DNA of 64,000 nt from Gemmatimonadota bacterium (GTDB taxonomy: Bacteria; Gemmatimonadota; Gemmatimonadetes; Longimicrobiales; Gaopeijiaceae), in assembly GCA_007121455.1 (NCBI GenBank), contig SKKN01000027.1, forward strand, positions 38,435-102,434, written 5' to 3'. Shown here in pieces: positions 7,966 through 16,405 of the stretch (position 1 is its first letter; the number at the start of each line of letters is the position of its first letter). A model generated the notes under the pieces. It ran no database searches. It had not been told where the DNA came from and saw only the letters and a list, made by a program, of their open reading frames with translations. The position numbers and the translations under genes are program-made.

Positions 7966-8997
7966 TCAGTACTTGGCAAGGTACTCGATCGCCTTCATGA
8001 TATCCGAGACCTTCGGGAGGAAGTAGTCTTCGAGGGGCGCCGAGTACGGGACGGGAGCGTCGATCGCGGTCACCCGCAGGATCGGTCCATCGAGCCATTC
8101 GAACGCCCGCTCGTTGACCCGCATCGCGATCTCGCCTGCAATCCCACCGGTCCGTGTATCCTCGTGGACGATCAGGAGCTTGCCGGTCCTCTTCACACTC
8201 TCGACCACGGCATCGTCGTCGAGGGGGAGAAGCGTCCGGAGGTCCAGAACCTCGACCTCGATTCCGCGTTCCGCCGAGAGCCCCTCAGCCGCCTCCATGC
8301 TCCGGTGCACCATCATCCCGTAGGTCACCACCGTGACGTCCCCTCCTTCCCGAACCGTGCGCGCCTTCCCCAGCGGAACGACGTATTCCTCGTCCGGGAG
8401 GACCTCACGGAGGAACGGAGCGCGGTAGAGCCCCTTGTGTTCTTCGAAGATGACGGGATGGTCGTCTCGAATGGCTGCCCGAAGCAAGCCCTTCGCATCG
8501 TAGGCCGTGCTGGGATAGACGATCTTCAGGCCGGGCGTGTGGAAGAACGCCATCTCGACGTTCTGGGAATGGAAGGGCCCGCCACGATTGCCTCCACCCA
8601 CGGGACCGCGAATCACTACGGGCTGGATTCCGCTCCCCCTGTACGCCGAGGTCGCAAGGTAGTTCGTGATCACATCGTAGGCGGGAGCCACGAAGTCCAT
8701 GAACTGCATCTCCACGATGGGCCGGAGGCCCATGTGTGCAGCGCCCGCCGCCGCGCCCGCGAATCCGGCCTCGGAGATCGGCGTATCGATCACGCGGCCC
8801 TCCCCGAAGTGCTCCAGAAAACCGCGTGTGACCTTGAACGCCCCACCGTACACCCCGATGTCTTCTCCCATCAGGAATACGGCCTCGTCACGGACCATCT
8901 CTTCGAAGAGCGCCTCGGCGATCGCTTCGAGAAAGGTCACTGGCTCCCCGCGCTCGCTGCGGATCACGTGCTCGGGCCGCTCTCTCGTCAGGGTCAC
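7966..8997 (-). CDS. 2-oxoacid dehydrogenase E1 beta subunit
   Basis: With E1-alpha it forms the thiamine-diphosphate decarboxylase of the complex. The 343-residue protein has FLMGEDIGVYGGAFKVTRG, the E1-beta hallmark RVIDTPISEAGFAG, GGGNRGGPFHSQ, and the C-terminal transketolase-type domain VTYGMMVHRSMEA. It resembles the branched-chain family most. The GTG at 8997 has no good ribosome site; GTG 8940, immediately before TFLEAIAEAL, is an alternative start. The usual E1-alpha gene is absent next to it: the next gene upstream is secG, and the 243 bases between show no gene. Confidence 0.9.
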   Translation of the reverse strand: MTLTRERPEHVIRSERGEPVTFLEAIAEALFEEMVRDEAVFLMGEDIGVYGGAFKVTRGFLEHFGEGRVIDTPISEAGFAGAAAGAAHMGLRPIVEMQFMDFVAPAYDVITNYLATSAYRGSGIQPVVIRGPVGGGNRGGPFHSQNVEMAFFHTPGLKIVYPSTAYDAKGLLRAAIRDDHPVIFEEHKGLYRAPFLREVLPDEEYVVPLGKARTVREGGDVTVVTYGMMVHRSMEAAEGLSAERGIEVEVLDLRTLLPLDDDAVVESVKRTGKLLIVHEDTRTGGIAGEIAMRVNERAFEWLDGPILRVTAIDAPVPYSAPLEDYFLPKVSDIMKAIEYLAKY

Positions 8998-9240
8998 GTC
9001 AGTCGGGCCGCTGCAGGGATGCGAGGGGGAGGAACGACTCGGGTGGTAGGACGATCGACGGACCAGGGGGTCCCTCCAAAGAGCAGCCGGGTCGGCAAGG
9101 TCACCGGGATCATCCCGCTTTCGCGGAAAGCCTCCGGAAGACGAAGGAGTCGATGCGTCGACCGAATCGGATGCGGAGCGTTTCGGGGCTCGAGGCTCGC
9201 CTTGGCTGGCAGCTCACGGTTTCCACCGGCTCCGCTGGTC

Positions 9241-9630
9241 TCACAACTCTTCGGGAGGTGGCCCGGCCGGGGGCGCCTCGCCGGGAGGGGCGGCTTCCGC
9301 AGGAGGACCTTCGGTGCCGGGAAGCACCGGAGCAGGCTGCGTCGGAGCGCCGAAGTCGTCCAACAGGATGGAATCCGGCTGGCCCGTCCTCGAGGAGAGA
9401 ACAGAGAGGACCAGCGAGATGAACATGAACGCCGCTCCCGCGACCCATGTCGCTCGGGTCAGGAACGTCGTCGCCTGACGACCACCCAGTACGCCTTCTG
9501 TGGCCGTCGCACCCCCACCCATGGCGGCAAGGCCCCCACCCTTCCCTGCCTGCAGAAGGATGATGACGCAGAGAAAGATCCCGATAAGGACCAGTAGCGT
9601 GAGGAGAAAAGCAAACATCCCGCGTCGCAT
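9241..9630 (-). CDS. secG: Preprotein translocase subunit SecG
   Basis: This small accessory subunit of the SecYEG channel has two membrane segments. The 129-residue product has TM1 (FAFLLTLLVLIGIFLCVIILLQ) leading into the family signature QAGKGGGLAAMGGG, then TM2 around VAGAAFMFISLVLSVL. A Pro/Ala/Glu-rich tail of about 50 residues (EGPPAEAAPPGEAPP) extends past the typical SecG end. ATG 9630 and ATG 9618 are both possible starts. It lies 71 bases after tpiA, the same glycolysis-secG linkage seen in many bacteria. A TTGACA overlaps the tpiA stop but has no matching -10. Confidence 0.9.
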   Translation of the reverse strand: MRRGMFAFLLTLLVLIGIFLCVIILLQAGKGGGLAAMGGGATATEGVLGGRQATTFLTRATWVAGAAFMFISLVLSVLSSRTGQPDSILLDDFGAPTQPAPVLPGTEGPPAEAAPPGEAPPAGPPPEEL

Positions 9631-9701
9631 CGATTCTGGAGATCGACCCCCGCGAACCGGGGGCTGTGAGACGATAAACGTGGTCGCCGCGACGGGGCGT
9701 G

Positions 9702-10490
9702 TCAACCCGCTGCGGAGGCCGATCCCGCCGCTTCGACGATCTTTCGGAAGGAGTCCGGATCCAAGCTCGCCCCACCGACGAGAACCCCGTCCACATCGGA
9801 AGCCGCGAGAAGCTCTTCAGCATTGCTCGGCTTCACGCTCCCGCCGTACAGGATCGGGATCTCCATCGCCGTCTTCTCCCCGAGTTCCTCCACGAGGCGC
9901 GCTCGCAGGAAACCGTGAGCGTGCGCGGCGTCATCCGGCGTGGCGGTCCGACCCGTACCGATCGCCCATACCGGCTCGTAAGCGATCACGAGCTGCCTGC
10001 TCCAGCGATCGGAAGGGCCTGAATCGGCCAACCCCCTGAGCACCGCATCGAGCTGCCTCAACAGCACATCATCGAGCTCTCCGCCTTCGCGCTGCTCCAG
10101 GGTCTCGCCCACGCACGCCATCGCGTGGAGCCCCGCGTTCCATACGGACTTCACCTTCCGCCCGACCATTGCGTCGGTCTCGCCGAAGAGGTGGCGGCGC
10201 TCCGAGTGGCCCACGAGCGCGTACCGCACGTCGCAGTCCATCGCCATGACGGCGGACACCTCTCCGGTGAACGCACCCTCTTCCTCCCAGTGCACGTTCT
10301 GGATCCCCAGCTCGATGCCGGATCCGGAACCGAGAGCATCCCGGGCCATGGGAAGGGAGATGGTCGGGGGGAAGACCACGACCTCCGGGTGGCCGTTCCC
10401 CGCATCGATCCGAAAGTCGCGGAAGAACGCCTTCGTACCCTGCGGACCACGATGCATCTTCCAGTTCCCGGCGATGATGGTTCGGGTCAT
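9702..10490 (-). CDS. tpiA: Triosephosphate isomerase
   Basis: It interconverts dihydroxyacetone phosphate and glyceraldehyde 3-phosphate. The 262-residue TIM barrel shows the substrate lysine in IIAGNWKMH, the electrophilic histidine in LVGHSERR, the catalytic glutamate in VIAYEPVWAIGTG and the phosphate-gripping ILYGGSV and GVLVGGASL. The ATG overlaps the pgk stop as ATGA, fixing the start. It is the third gene of gap-pgk-tpiA. Confidence 0.97.
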   Translation of the reverse strand: MTRTIIAGNWKMHRGPQGTKAFFRDFRIDAGNGHPEVVVFPPTISLPMARDALGSGSGIELGIQNVHWEEEGAFTGEVSAVMAMDCDVRYALVGHSERRHLFGETDAMVGRKVKSVWNAGLHAMACVGETLEQREGGELDDVLLRQLDAVLRGLADSGPSDRWSRQLVIAYEPVWAIGTGRTATPDDAAHAHGFLRARLVEELGEKTAMEIPILYGGSVKPSNAEELLAASDVDGVLVGGASLDPDSFRKIVEAAGSASAAG

Positions 10491-11713
10491 CTTTCCCCCT
10501 CTGCTTTCGGCTCCAGGACCTCCACACCGGGGAGCCTTTTTCCTGCCAGGAGTTCCAGCGAGGCTCCCCCACCGGTGGAGATGTGGGTTATTCGGTCCGC
10601 AACTCCCGCCGCCTCCGCAGCGGCCGCGGAATCTCCCCCGCCCACGATGCTGACGGTTCCCGCATCGGTCGCATGCGCCAGAGCAAGTGCGACTTCCCTC
10701 GTGCCTCGGTCGAAAGGCGGAACCTCGAACACCCCCATGGGCCCATTCCATACCACCGTCCCAGCGGCGTGCACCTCTTCCGTGAACATCCGTAACGTCT
10801 CCGGGCCCACGTCACCGACCCGGTCGTTCGGACCGATCTCGTCCCGCCGCCGGGTCCGCGTCTCGGTGTCCCGGACGATCTCGTATCCCACTACGCAATC
10901 GACGGGCAGCACGATCTTTTCCCCCGCTCGCTCCAGGAGGTCCCGCGCAAAGTCGACACGGTCCTCCTCGACGAGCGAGCGCCCCACTTCGAGACCGAGG
11001 GCCCTGAAAAAGGTGTTCGCCATCGCTCCGCCAACGAGGAGACGGTCGACCTGACCGAGGATCGCATCGACCACCTCGATCTTCCCCGAGATCTTCGCCC
11101 CGCCCATCACCGCGACGAATGGAGGCTCGGGAGACCGCAGGGCCTCATCCAGGAAGTGGAGCTCCCTTGCCATCAGGAGACCCGCTACGGCCCGTCCTCC
11201 CCGCTGCTTCACGACCTCGGCGGCCCCGACCGTCGATGCGTGTGCACGGTGCGCCGCGCCGAACGCATCGGAGACGTAGTGGTCCCCGAGGTCAGCCAAC
11301 GCGCGCGCAAAGGTGGGATCGTTCTTCGTTTCGCCTGGAGCGAAGCGCACGTTCTCGAGAAGGGCCACGCCGCCGTCCTCGAGAGCTGACACGGCTTCCC
11401 GAGTGCGCTCCCCCTCGACCCCTCCTTCGATGAAGGTCACGGACTGTTCCAGACGCCGTTCGAGGTCCTCGGCGACGGGACGGAGGGAATAGGCGGGGTC
11501 CGGAGCACCATCCGGCCGCCCGAGATGGGAGGCGAGGACGAGCCGGGCCCCTCGGCGACGGAGGTGTTCGAGAGTGGGGAGGACGGCGACGATCCGACCG
11601 GCGTCGGCAATCCGGCCATCCTCCCCGAGCGGCACGTTCAGGTCCACCCGGACGAAGACCCTTCGTCCGTGCACCTCGCGATCAGTCAGATCCTCCACCG
11701 TTGCGCGCACCAT
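10487..11713 (-). CDS. pgk: Phosphoglycerate kinase
   Basis: It transfers phosphate from 1,3-bisphosphoglycerate to ADP. The 408 residues show the N-domain signature RRVFVRVDLNVPL, the substrate site LASHLGRPDG, the hinge region, and the nucleotide loop IVGGGDSAAAAE with HISTGGGASLELL. The ATG at 11713 has GAAGAGG in front; an open frame extends 26 codons upstream into the end of gap. It overlaps tpiA by 4 bases and follows gap after 40. Confidence 0.97.
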   Translation of the reverse strand: MVRATVEDLTDREVHGRRVFVRVDLNVPLGEDGRIADAGRIVAVLPTLEHLRRRGARLVLASHLGRPDGAPDPAYSLRPVAEDLERRLEQSVTFIEGGVEGERTREAVSALEDGGVALLENVRFAPGETKNDPTFARALADLGDHYVSDAFGAAHRAHASTVGAAEVVKQRGGRAVAGLLMARELHFLDEALRSPEPPFVAVMGGAKISGKIEVVDAILGQVDRLLVGGAMANTFFRALGLEVGRSLVEEDRVDFARDLLERAGEKIVLPVDCVVGYEIVRDTETRTRRRDEIGPNDRVGDVGPETLRMFTEEVHAAGTVVWNGPMGVFEVPPFDRGTREVALALAHATDAGTVSIVGGGDSAAAAEAAGVADRITHISTGGGASLELLAGKRLPGVEVLEPKAEGER

Positions 11714-11753
11714 CCGGACCTCTTCCTGCTTCAGGAGATGGGTGGGAGCCTCG

Positions 11754-12782
11754 TCAGCCCGCGCGCTCTGCCGGCAGTCTCTCCCCGACATACCGGACGA
11801 GATCCACCACCCGGCTCGCGTATCCCCACTCGTTGTCGTACCAGGAGAGCACCTTCACCAGCCGTCCGTCAATCACGTTCGTGCTGAGGAGATCCACGAT
11901 CGAGCTGTACGGATTGCCGACGTAATCGATCGAAACGAGCGGCTCGTCCGAGACGGCGAGAATTCCCTCGAGGTCACCCTGGGCCTGGTCGCGGAAGAGG
12001 TCGTTCACCTCGTCCTTCGTCGTCTCCCGGTCGACCTCGACCACCAGGTCGACCAGCGATACGTCGGGAGTGGGCACACGAATGGCCATGCCGTCCAGAC
12101 GCCCCTTCAACTCGGGGATCACGAGGGCGGTCGCGCGGGCGGCACCTGTGGTGGTGGGGATCATCGAAGTCGCCGCGGCACGGGCGCGTCGAAGGTCCTT
12201 GTGGGGCCGGTCCAGAATCGCCTGATCGTTCGTGTATGCGTGGGTCGTCGTCATCAGGCCTCGCCGGATCCCGAGCGCGTCGAGCAGCACCTTTGCGACC
12301 GGAGCGAGACAGTTCGTCGTGCAGCTCGCGTTGGATATGATGTGATGGGAGTCGGGGTCGTACATCTCTTCGTTCACACCCATGACGACGGTGACATCGT
12401 CTCCCGTCGCGGGAGCGCTGATGATCACCTTCTTCGCTCCGGCCTCGAGGTGCTTGGCGGCTCCATCCCGCTTCGTGAAGAAGCCGGTGGATTCCACCAC
12501 GACATCGATGTCGAGGTCCTTCCAGGGCAGAGCCGATGGGTCCCGTTCACTGAAGACCGGGACCTCCTTACCATCGATGACGAGGTGGTCGCCCGATGAA
12601 TCCACCTGCCCGGAGTAGCGTCCATGGACGGAATCGTACTGAAGAAGATGGGCCAGCGTCGCGCTGTCCGTGAGATCGTTCACCGCCACAAACTCCAGGT
12701 CGCCCGGAGACTCCGTCTTGGCAGCTCGCAGAACGAGCCGTCCGATCCGACCGAATCCATTCACCGCCACCCTCGTCGCCAT
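11754..12782 (-). CDS. gap: Glyceraldehyde-3-phosphate dehydrogenase (type I)
   Basis: This NAD-linked glycolytic enzyme has 342 residues. It opens with [15 protein letters not shown], has the catalytic cysteine in [12 protein letters not shown], the catalytic histidine in [10 protein letters not shown], and ends with [12 protein letters not shown]. The residue after the second strand is Asp (FVAVNDLTD), typical of NAD specificity. AAGGAG lies 9 bases before the ATG. It heads gap-pgk-tpiA-secG; the gap upstream to comF is only 71 bases and no obvious promoter is visible there. Confidence 0.97.
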   Translation of the reverse strand: MATRVAVNGFGRIGRLVLRAAKTESPGDLEFVAVNDLTDSATLAHLLQYDSVHGRYSGQVDSSGDHLVIDGKEVPVFSERDPSALPWKDLDIDVVVESTGFFTKRDGAAKHLEAGAKKVIISAPATGDDVTVVMGVNEEMYDPDSHHIISNASCTTNCLAPVAKVLLDALGIRRGLMTTTHAYTNDQAILDRPHKDLRRARAAATSMIPTTTGAARATALVIPELKGRLDGMAIRVPTPDVSLVDLVVEVDRETTKDEVNDLFRDQAQGDLEGILAVSDEPLVSIDYVGNPYSSIVDLLSTNVIDGRLVKVLSWYDNEWGYASRVVDLVRYVGERLPAERAG

Positions 12783-12853
12783 CTCTCGTCACTCCTTGTG
12801 GCTCTCGTTCGAGTTCAGATCCTCCCGTCGGTCCGGGAAGTCTGTCCCATCGT

Positions 12854-13621
12854 TCATGTGGATCGAGGAAGCGCCCGGCCGAATGCCAGTAGCGTCACGC
12901 GCCCCGCACCGGCTTCACTCAGTGTTTCCGCTACGGCTCCCGCCGTCGCGCCGGTGGTGAGCACATCATCCACGAGAAGCACGTCGCGTGCCAGAAGATC
13001 GACCGCTTCCCGCACCGCAAAGGCTCTGCTGACGTTAGCCCGGCGTTCTGAAGGGTGCAAGGAGACCTGGGTGCGGCCCCCTTCCTTCCGATCGACTCCC
13101 GTCCAGAAGGGAAGATGGCGCGCATCCGCGAGAGCGCGCCCGAGGAGCTCCGCTTGATTGTATCCCCGAGCACGACGCCGAGCGCTCGTCGTGGGCACCG
13201 GGACGACGAGCGGAGGCCGAGCGGCGTTCCTCCCGGAGATGACCGGGAGCTCCAGAGCCGCGAGTCGCGCAGCCATGTATGGAGCGAGTCGGGACCAGCC
13301 CTCGTACTTGAGCCCGTGGACCAGAGCATCGGCCGGGGGCTCGAGCGTGACGGCGCACCGCGCTGCCGAAAGCTCAGGAGGCCAGTCTCTGCATTCCGGA
13401 CACGGCGAATCCACCGGCCGTCCGGTGCCCCGAGGGAAGTCGCAGCGTGGACACCGCGGATGGGAAGGGGCCTTCAACCTGGAGCGACAGCGGGCACACA
13501 CCGGCGGCCCGCTCGACCCCGAAGAGAGCGCCTCGCGACACCCGACGCATGCCGGGGGAAGAAGCACGTCCACGAGCCCGGCGACGCCAGGGAGGAAGAG
13601 GAGTCGCTTCGCCTCAACCAA
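12854..13621 (-). CDS. ComF family phosphoribosyltransferase-like protein
   Basis: ComF proteins take part in DNA uptake during natural transformation in some bacteria and, as GntX, in gluconate use in others; the biochemical role here is open. The protein has an N-terminal four-cysteine zinc module (CVGC, CARC, CPRC, CPEC within about residues 18-75) and the PRPP-binding loop VLLVDDVLTTGAT near the C-terminus, with RGYNQAELL in between. The likely start is TTG 13621, overlapping the aroE end by 8 bases; a GTG downstream is less well placed. Length with that start is 255 residues. It is the last gene of the long cluster that starts at pepA. Confidence 0.85.
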   Translation of the reverse strand: MVEAKRLLFLPGVAGLVDVLLPPACVGCREALSSGSSGPPVCARCRSRLKAPSHPRCPRCDFPRGTGRPVDSPCPECRDWPPELSAARCAVTLEPPADALVHGLKYEGWSRLAPYMAARLAALELPVISGRNAARPPLVVPVPTTSARRRARGYNQAELLGRALADARHLPFWTGVDRKEGGRTQVSLHPSERRANVSRAFAVREAVDLLARDVLLVDDVLTTGATAGAVAETLSEAGAGRVTLLAFGRALPRST

Positions 13622-14456
13622 CGGACTCGAGCGTTCCGAGAGCCTCCTGCATGACCTCGAGCGGCGCGGGAATCCCCCACCACCGCTCGAAGGATGCGGC
13701 CCCCTGCCGCACGAGCATCTCCCTGCCGTCGACGGCAGGGTACCCGAGGGAGTGCGCATGCCGGACGAATGGAGTCTCTCCCTGACTGTACACGAGGTCC
13801 ATCACGCCTCCGACCTCGCCCAGCGTCCCGAGATCGAAAGGCAGCGGATCGTTCTCCGACAAGCCGAGTCGCGTCGCGTTGACCACGAGAGAGAACTTCT
13901 CCCCAGCGATTTCGTCCCGGTTTTCCGCGACCCGCACCCGGGAACCGCCGATTCTCCGGGAGACGATCCGCGCCCTCTCGATGCTCCGGTTCAATAGCAC
14001 CACCTCGGACGCATCGTCGTCCAGCAGGGCCACCAGAGCAGCCCTGGCCGCCCCTCCCGCCCCGAGAAGGAGAACCCGGGAACCTTCCGAGGTGCGATCG
14101 CGAAAGACCCGGATCGCCTGCCGGAGCCCCTCCACATCGGTGTTGTCGCCCCACACCTTTCCGTCCTGCCACCAGAAGGTGTTGCACGCCCCCGTGCGTC
14201 GCACAGCATCGGTCGGTTCGTCCACCACGGCCGCAGCACGTTCCTTGTGCGGGAGCGTGACATTTCCGCCGCCTCCTGCCCGGCCCAGGGCGCGGAGGAA
14301 AACCGGAAGGTCGTCCGCGGAACAGCGGAGCGACACATAGACGCCGTCCACAGCGGCCGCTTGAAATGCTGCGTTCTGGATCACCGGCGACAGGGAGTGG
14401 TGGACCGGATCTCCGAGCAGGGCGAGCAGGCGAGTGCCTGCCGTCACTCCGGTCAC
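13614..14456 (-). CDS. aroE: Shikimate dehydrogenase
   Basis: It reduces 3-dehydroshikimate with NADPH in aromatic amino acid synthesis. The 280-residue protein has the shikimate-binding GDPVHHSLSPVIQN, the catalytic lysine in GNVTLPHKE, the catalytic aspartate in GDNTDVEGL, the nucleotide loop LLLGAGGAARA with NRSIERA behind it, and VNATRLGL. The GTG start overlaps the preceding stop as GTGA. It is coupled to the phosphatase gene upstream and to comF downstream. Confidence 0.95.
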   Translation of the reverse strand: MTGVTAGTRLLALLGDPVHHSLSPVIQNAAFQAAAVDGVYVSLRCSADDLPVFLRALGRAGGGGNVTLPHKERAAAVVDEPTDAVRRTGACNTFWWQDGKVWGDNTDVEGLRQAIRVFRDRTSEGSRVLLLGAGGAARAALVALLDDDASEVVLLNRSIERARIVSRRIGGSRVRVAENRDEIAGEKFSLVVNATRLGLSENDPLPFDLGTLGEVGGVMDLVYSQGETPFVRHAHSLGYPAVDGREMLVRQGAASFERWWGIPAPLEVMQEALGTLESVG

Positions 14457-14968
14457 GGGCTGATCACCGGCTCGAGCCTGCTCAGCACCTCCTCGACAAG
14501 ATCCTCGAGCTCACTGCACACGCGCTCGTACACCTCGTCGTCTCCGCCGACCGGATCCGACACGCCGGGGAGCTCAGCCTCCATCCCTTCCCGCCCCCTG
14601 GCGAATGCCGTGATCAGTGCCCCTTTCGCCTCACCTCCGAGCTCCTGAATCACTTCGAGGTGTCTTCTCGACATCGCAAGCACGACGTCCGCCTCCTCCA
14701 CGTGGCCGTGGAGGAGCGGTCGGCTCGCATGGCCCTCGAGCGTAAGGCCACGCCTCTCGAGAGCGCGAACCGCCCCCTCGCTGGGCGGCATCCCCGGGAA
14801 TGCGCCCACTCCGGCGGAGCTCACTTCGACCTCCTTCCATCCCCGTTGCTCCAACGACGAGCGGGTGAGCACCGCCGCCATGGGGCTCCGGCAGGTGTTC
14901 CCGGTGCAGACGAAGAGAATCCGGAATGGATCTCCGTCACCGCTCGTTTCGGCTTTCGGTTCGGTCAT
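14453..14968 (-). CDS. Low-molecular-weight protein phosphatase, YwlE-like (arginine phosphatase type)
   Basis: It has a cysteine-dependent phosphatase fold with the P-loop CTGNTCRSP (nucleophile Cys, Arg) and the general-acid aspartate in VSDPVGGDDEVY. Tyrosine phosphatases of this fold usually have Ile in the P-loop (CxGNICRS), whereas the protein-arginine phosphatase YwlE has Thr, as here, so arginine phosphatase activity is a reasonable inference. The gene directly follows the TsaC homologue, an order also known in Bacillus (ywlC-ywlE region). ATG 14968 is preferred over the in-frame GTG at 14977. No McsB kinase is in the window. Confidence 0.85.
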   Translation of the reverse strand: MTEPKAETSGDGDPFRILFVCTGNTCRSPMAAVLTRSSLEQRGWKEVEVSSAGVGAFPGMPPSEGAVRALERRGLTLEGHASRPLLHGHVEEADVVLAMSRRHLEVIQELGGEAKGALITAFARGREGMEAELPGVSDPVGGDDEVYERVCSELEDLVEEVLSRLEPVISP

Positions 14969-15614
14969 CGGTATCACTCACCACGGTGCTCAGGATCGAC
15001 GGGGGGATCGCTCCCGAGCGAATCACCGCAGGGAGCTCTCCCGTACAATCTACGATCGTAGAAGGCGGACCGGGAACAAAGCCCGCGCCCTCGACGAGCA
15101 GCCAGCCATCCAACCCCTCCGGGTCCTGTTCGAGTAGGGCTGCGACCTCCTCGGACCGCGCGCAGGCCTGCTCTCCCGCGCGGTTCGCGCTCGTGGAGGT
15201 GAGCGGCTCGTCGAGTCTGGAGAAGAGTTGCGTCAATTCGCGTCGGGGGCTGACTCGAACGGCGACGCCGCTCCCGGGTCCGCGTACCTGCCTCGGATAG
15301 GCCCCGACCTCATCCTGGAGCACGAGGGTCAGGGGACCGGGCCAGAATGCATCGGCCAGCGCCCGTGCGGAATCGGTCCATCGGAGCCCACGGAGCGACA
15401 TGCGGTCGCCGACGAGCAGGAGAAACGGCTTGTGGAGCTCCCTTCCCTTGAATCGCGCGAGCCGGGCGAGCGCCTCGTCCTGGAGCAAGCACCCGAGGCC
15501 ATAGAGGGTCTCCGTGGGGTACGCGAGAAGCCCGCCCGTTCGGAGATGATCCACCACCACCTCGATCGCCCCCTCCCGTGCGAGATCGACCCGGCGCACT
15601 CCCGGACTATCCAC
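14937..15614 (-). CDS. Threonylcarbamoyl-AMP synthase (Sua5/YrdC/YwlC family)
   Basis: It makes threonylcarbamoyl-adenylate for the t6A37 modification of ANN-decoding tRNAs. The YrdC domain is clear: LLAYPTETLYGLGC, then the basic KGRELHKPFLLL, WPGPLTLVL, GVAVRVSP and the SxTSAN-like LTSTSANRAGE. At about 225 residues it has no C-terminal Sua5 domain, so it is the TsaC/YwlC short form, with a slightly long N-terminus. Starts at GTG 15614 (overlapping the ispD stop) or GTG 15599 are equally possible. It overlaps the next gene by about 30 bases. Confidence 0.92.
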   Translation of the reverse strand: MDSPGVRRVDLAREGAIEVVVDHLRTGGLLAYPTETLYGLGCLLQDEALARLARFKGRELHKPFLLLVGDRMSLRGLRWTDSARALADAFWPGPLTLVLQDEVGAYPRQVRGPGSGVAVRVSPRRELTQLFSRLDEPLTSTSANRAGEQACARSEEVAALLEQDPEGLDGWLLVEGAGFVPGPPSTIVDCTGELPAVIRSGAIPPSILSTVVSDTDDRTESRNER

Positions 15615-16371
15615 CCTCCCTCCGGTCGGGACTCGCACCGACACCATCCTCGGAGGCTCGTCGTCGCAGCCGCAGGAGGTGCTCCGCGATCCACACGTCT
15701 TCGGAATGGGTGACCTTCAGGTTCCACGCTCCCCCCTCCACCATTCTGACCCGCACCCCGAACCTCTCGGCGAACCCCGCATCGTCCGTCGCCTGCATGG
15801 CAGCTTCGTCTGCTCGGTCGTAAGCGTTCAGGAGGTCGAGGAAAGGGAAGACTTGCGGGGTCTGGGCGCGCCAGAAGCGACGTCGGTCCGGCGTCCCCGT
15901 GACCCGTCCGCCCTCATCCACCTCCTTCAACGTATCCACCACGGGCCAACCTGCTACGGCGGCATCCCCCATGCGTACCACCTCGAGGCACCGGTCCAGG
16001 ATACCCCGATCGACCAGGGGGCGAGCCGCATCGTGCACGGCCACGAACGGAGGAGGGGGATCGAACGCCCGCAGGGCGGCCCGCACGGACTCCGCGCGGG
16101 TGCGGCCGCCCTGGACAACTTCGACCCGATCATCCAGCTCCACGAGCCACTTCGGTGGGTACACCGCTTCATCCGGAGCGAGCGCCACGACGATCGAGAC
16201 CACGGCGGGGTGCTCGAGGAACGGACGGATCGCATGAAGCAGAAGGGGCTCACCGAGCACCTCGAGGTGAGCCTTCCTCACCCCTCCCATGCGTCGTCCC
16301 GACCCGGCCGCGGGAATCGCCACTCCCAGATCCCTTCCCGGCACCGCGTCCGTCCGCTGTGGGTCGCTCAC
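15607..16371 (-). CDS. ispD: 2-C-methyl-D-erythritol 4-phosphate cytidylyltransferase
   Basis: It forms CDP-methylerythritol in the non-mevalonate isoprenoid pathway. Landmarks are the CTP-binding loop AIPAAGSGRRMGG, the lysine in RKAHLEVLG, VVQGGRTRAESVRAAL, the substrate-site AVHDAARPLV, AQTPQVF and TDDAGFAERFG. I place the start at GTG 16371 because GGGAGGT precedes it; an in-frame ATG at 16431 would overlap the end of dnaB. ispF is not adjacent. Confidence 0.94.
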   Translation of the reverse strand: MSDPQRTDAVPGRDLGVAIPAAGSGRRMGGVRKAHLEVLGEPLLLHAIRPFLEHPAVVSIVVALAPDEAVYPPKWLVELDDRVEVVQGGRTRAESVRAALRAFDPPPPFVAVHDAARPLVDRGILDRCLEVVRMGDAAVAGWPVVDTLKEVDEGGRVTGTPDRRRFWRAQTPQVFPFLDLLNAYDRADEAAMQATDDAGFAERFGVRVRMVEGGAWNLKVTHSEDVWIAEHLLRLRRRASEDGVGASPDRREGG

Positions 16372-16405
16372 CCGTACCTCCCGGAAACGCCTCTCGGAGA
16401 GGGCC

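Noticed and set aside
8998..9240. Possible tRNA or missing E1-alpha remnant before the E1-beta gene
   Set aside because: No cloverleaf with a GGTTCGAATCC-type arm and no frame with TPP-enzyme motifs on either strand.
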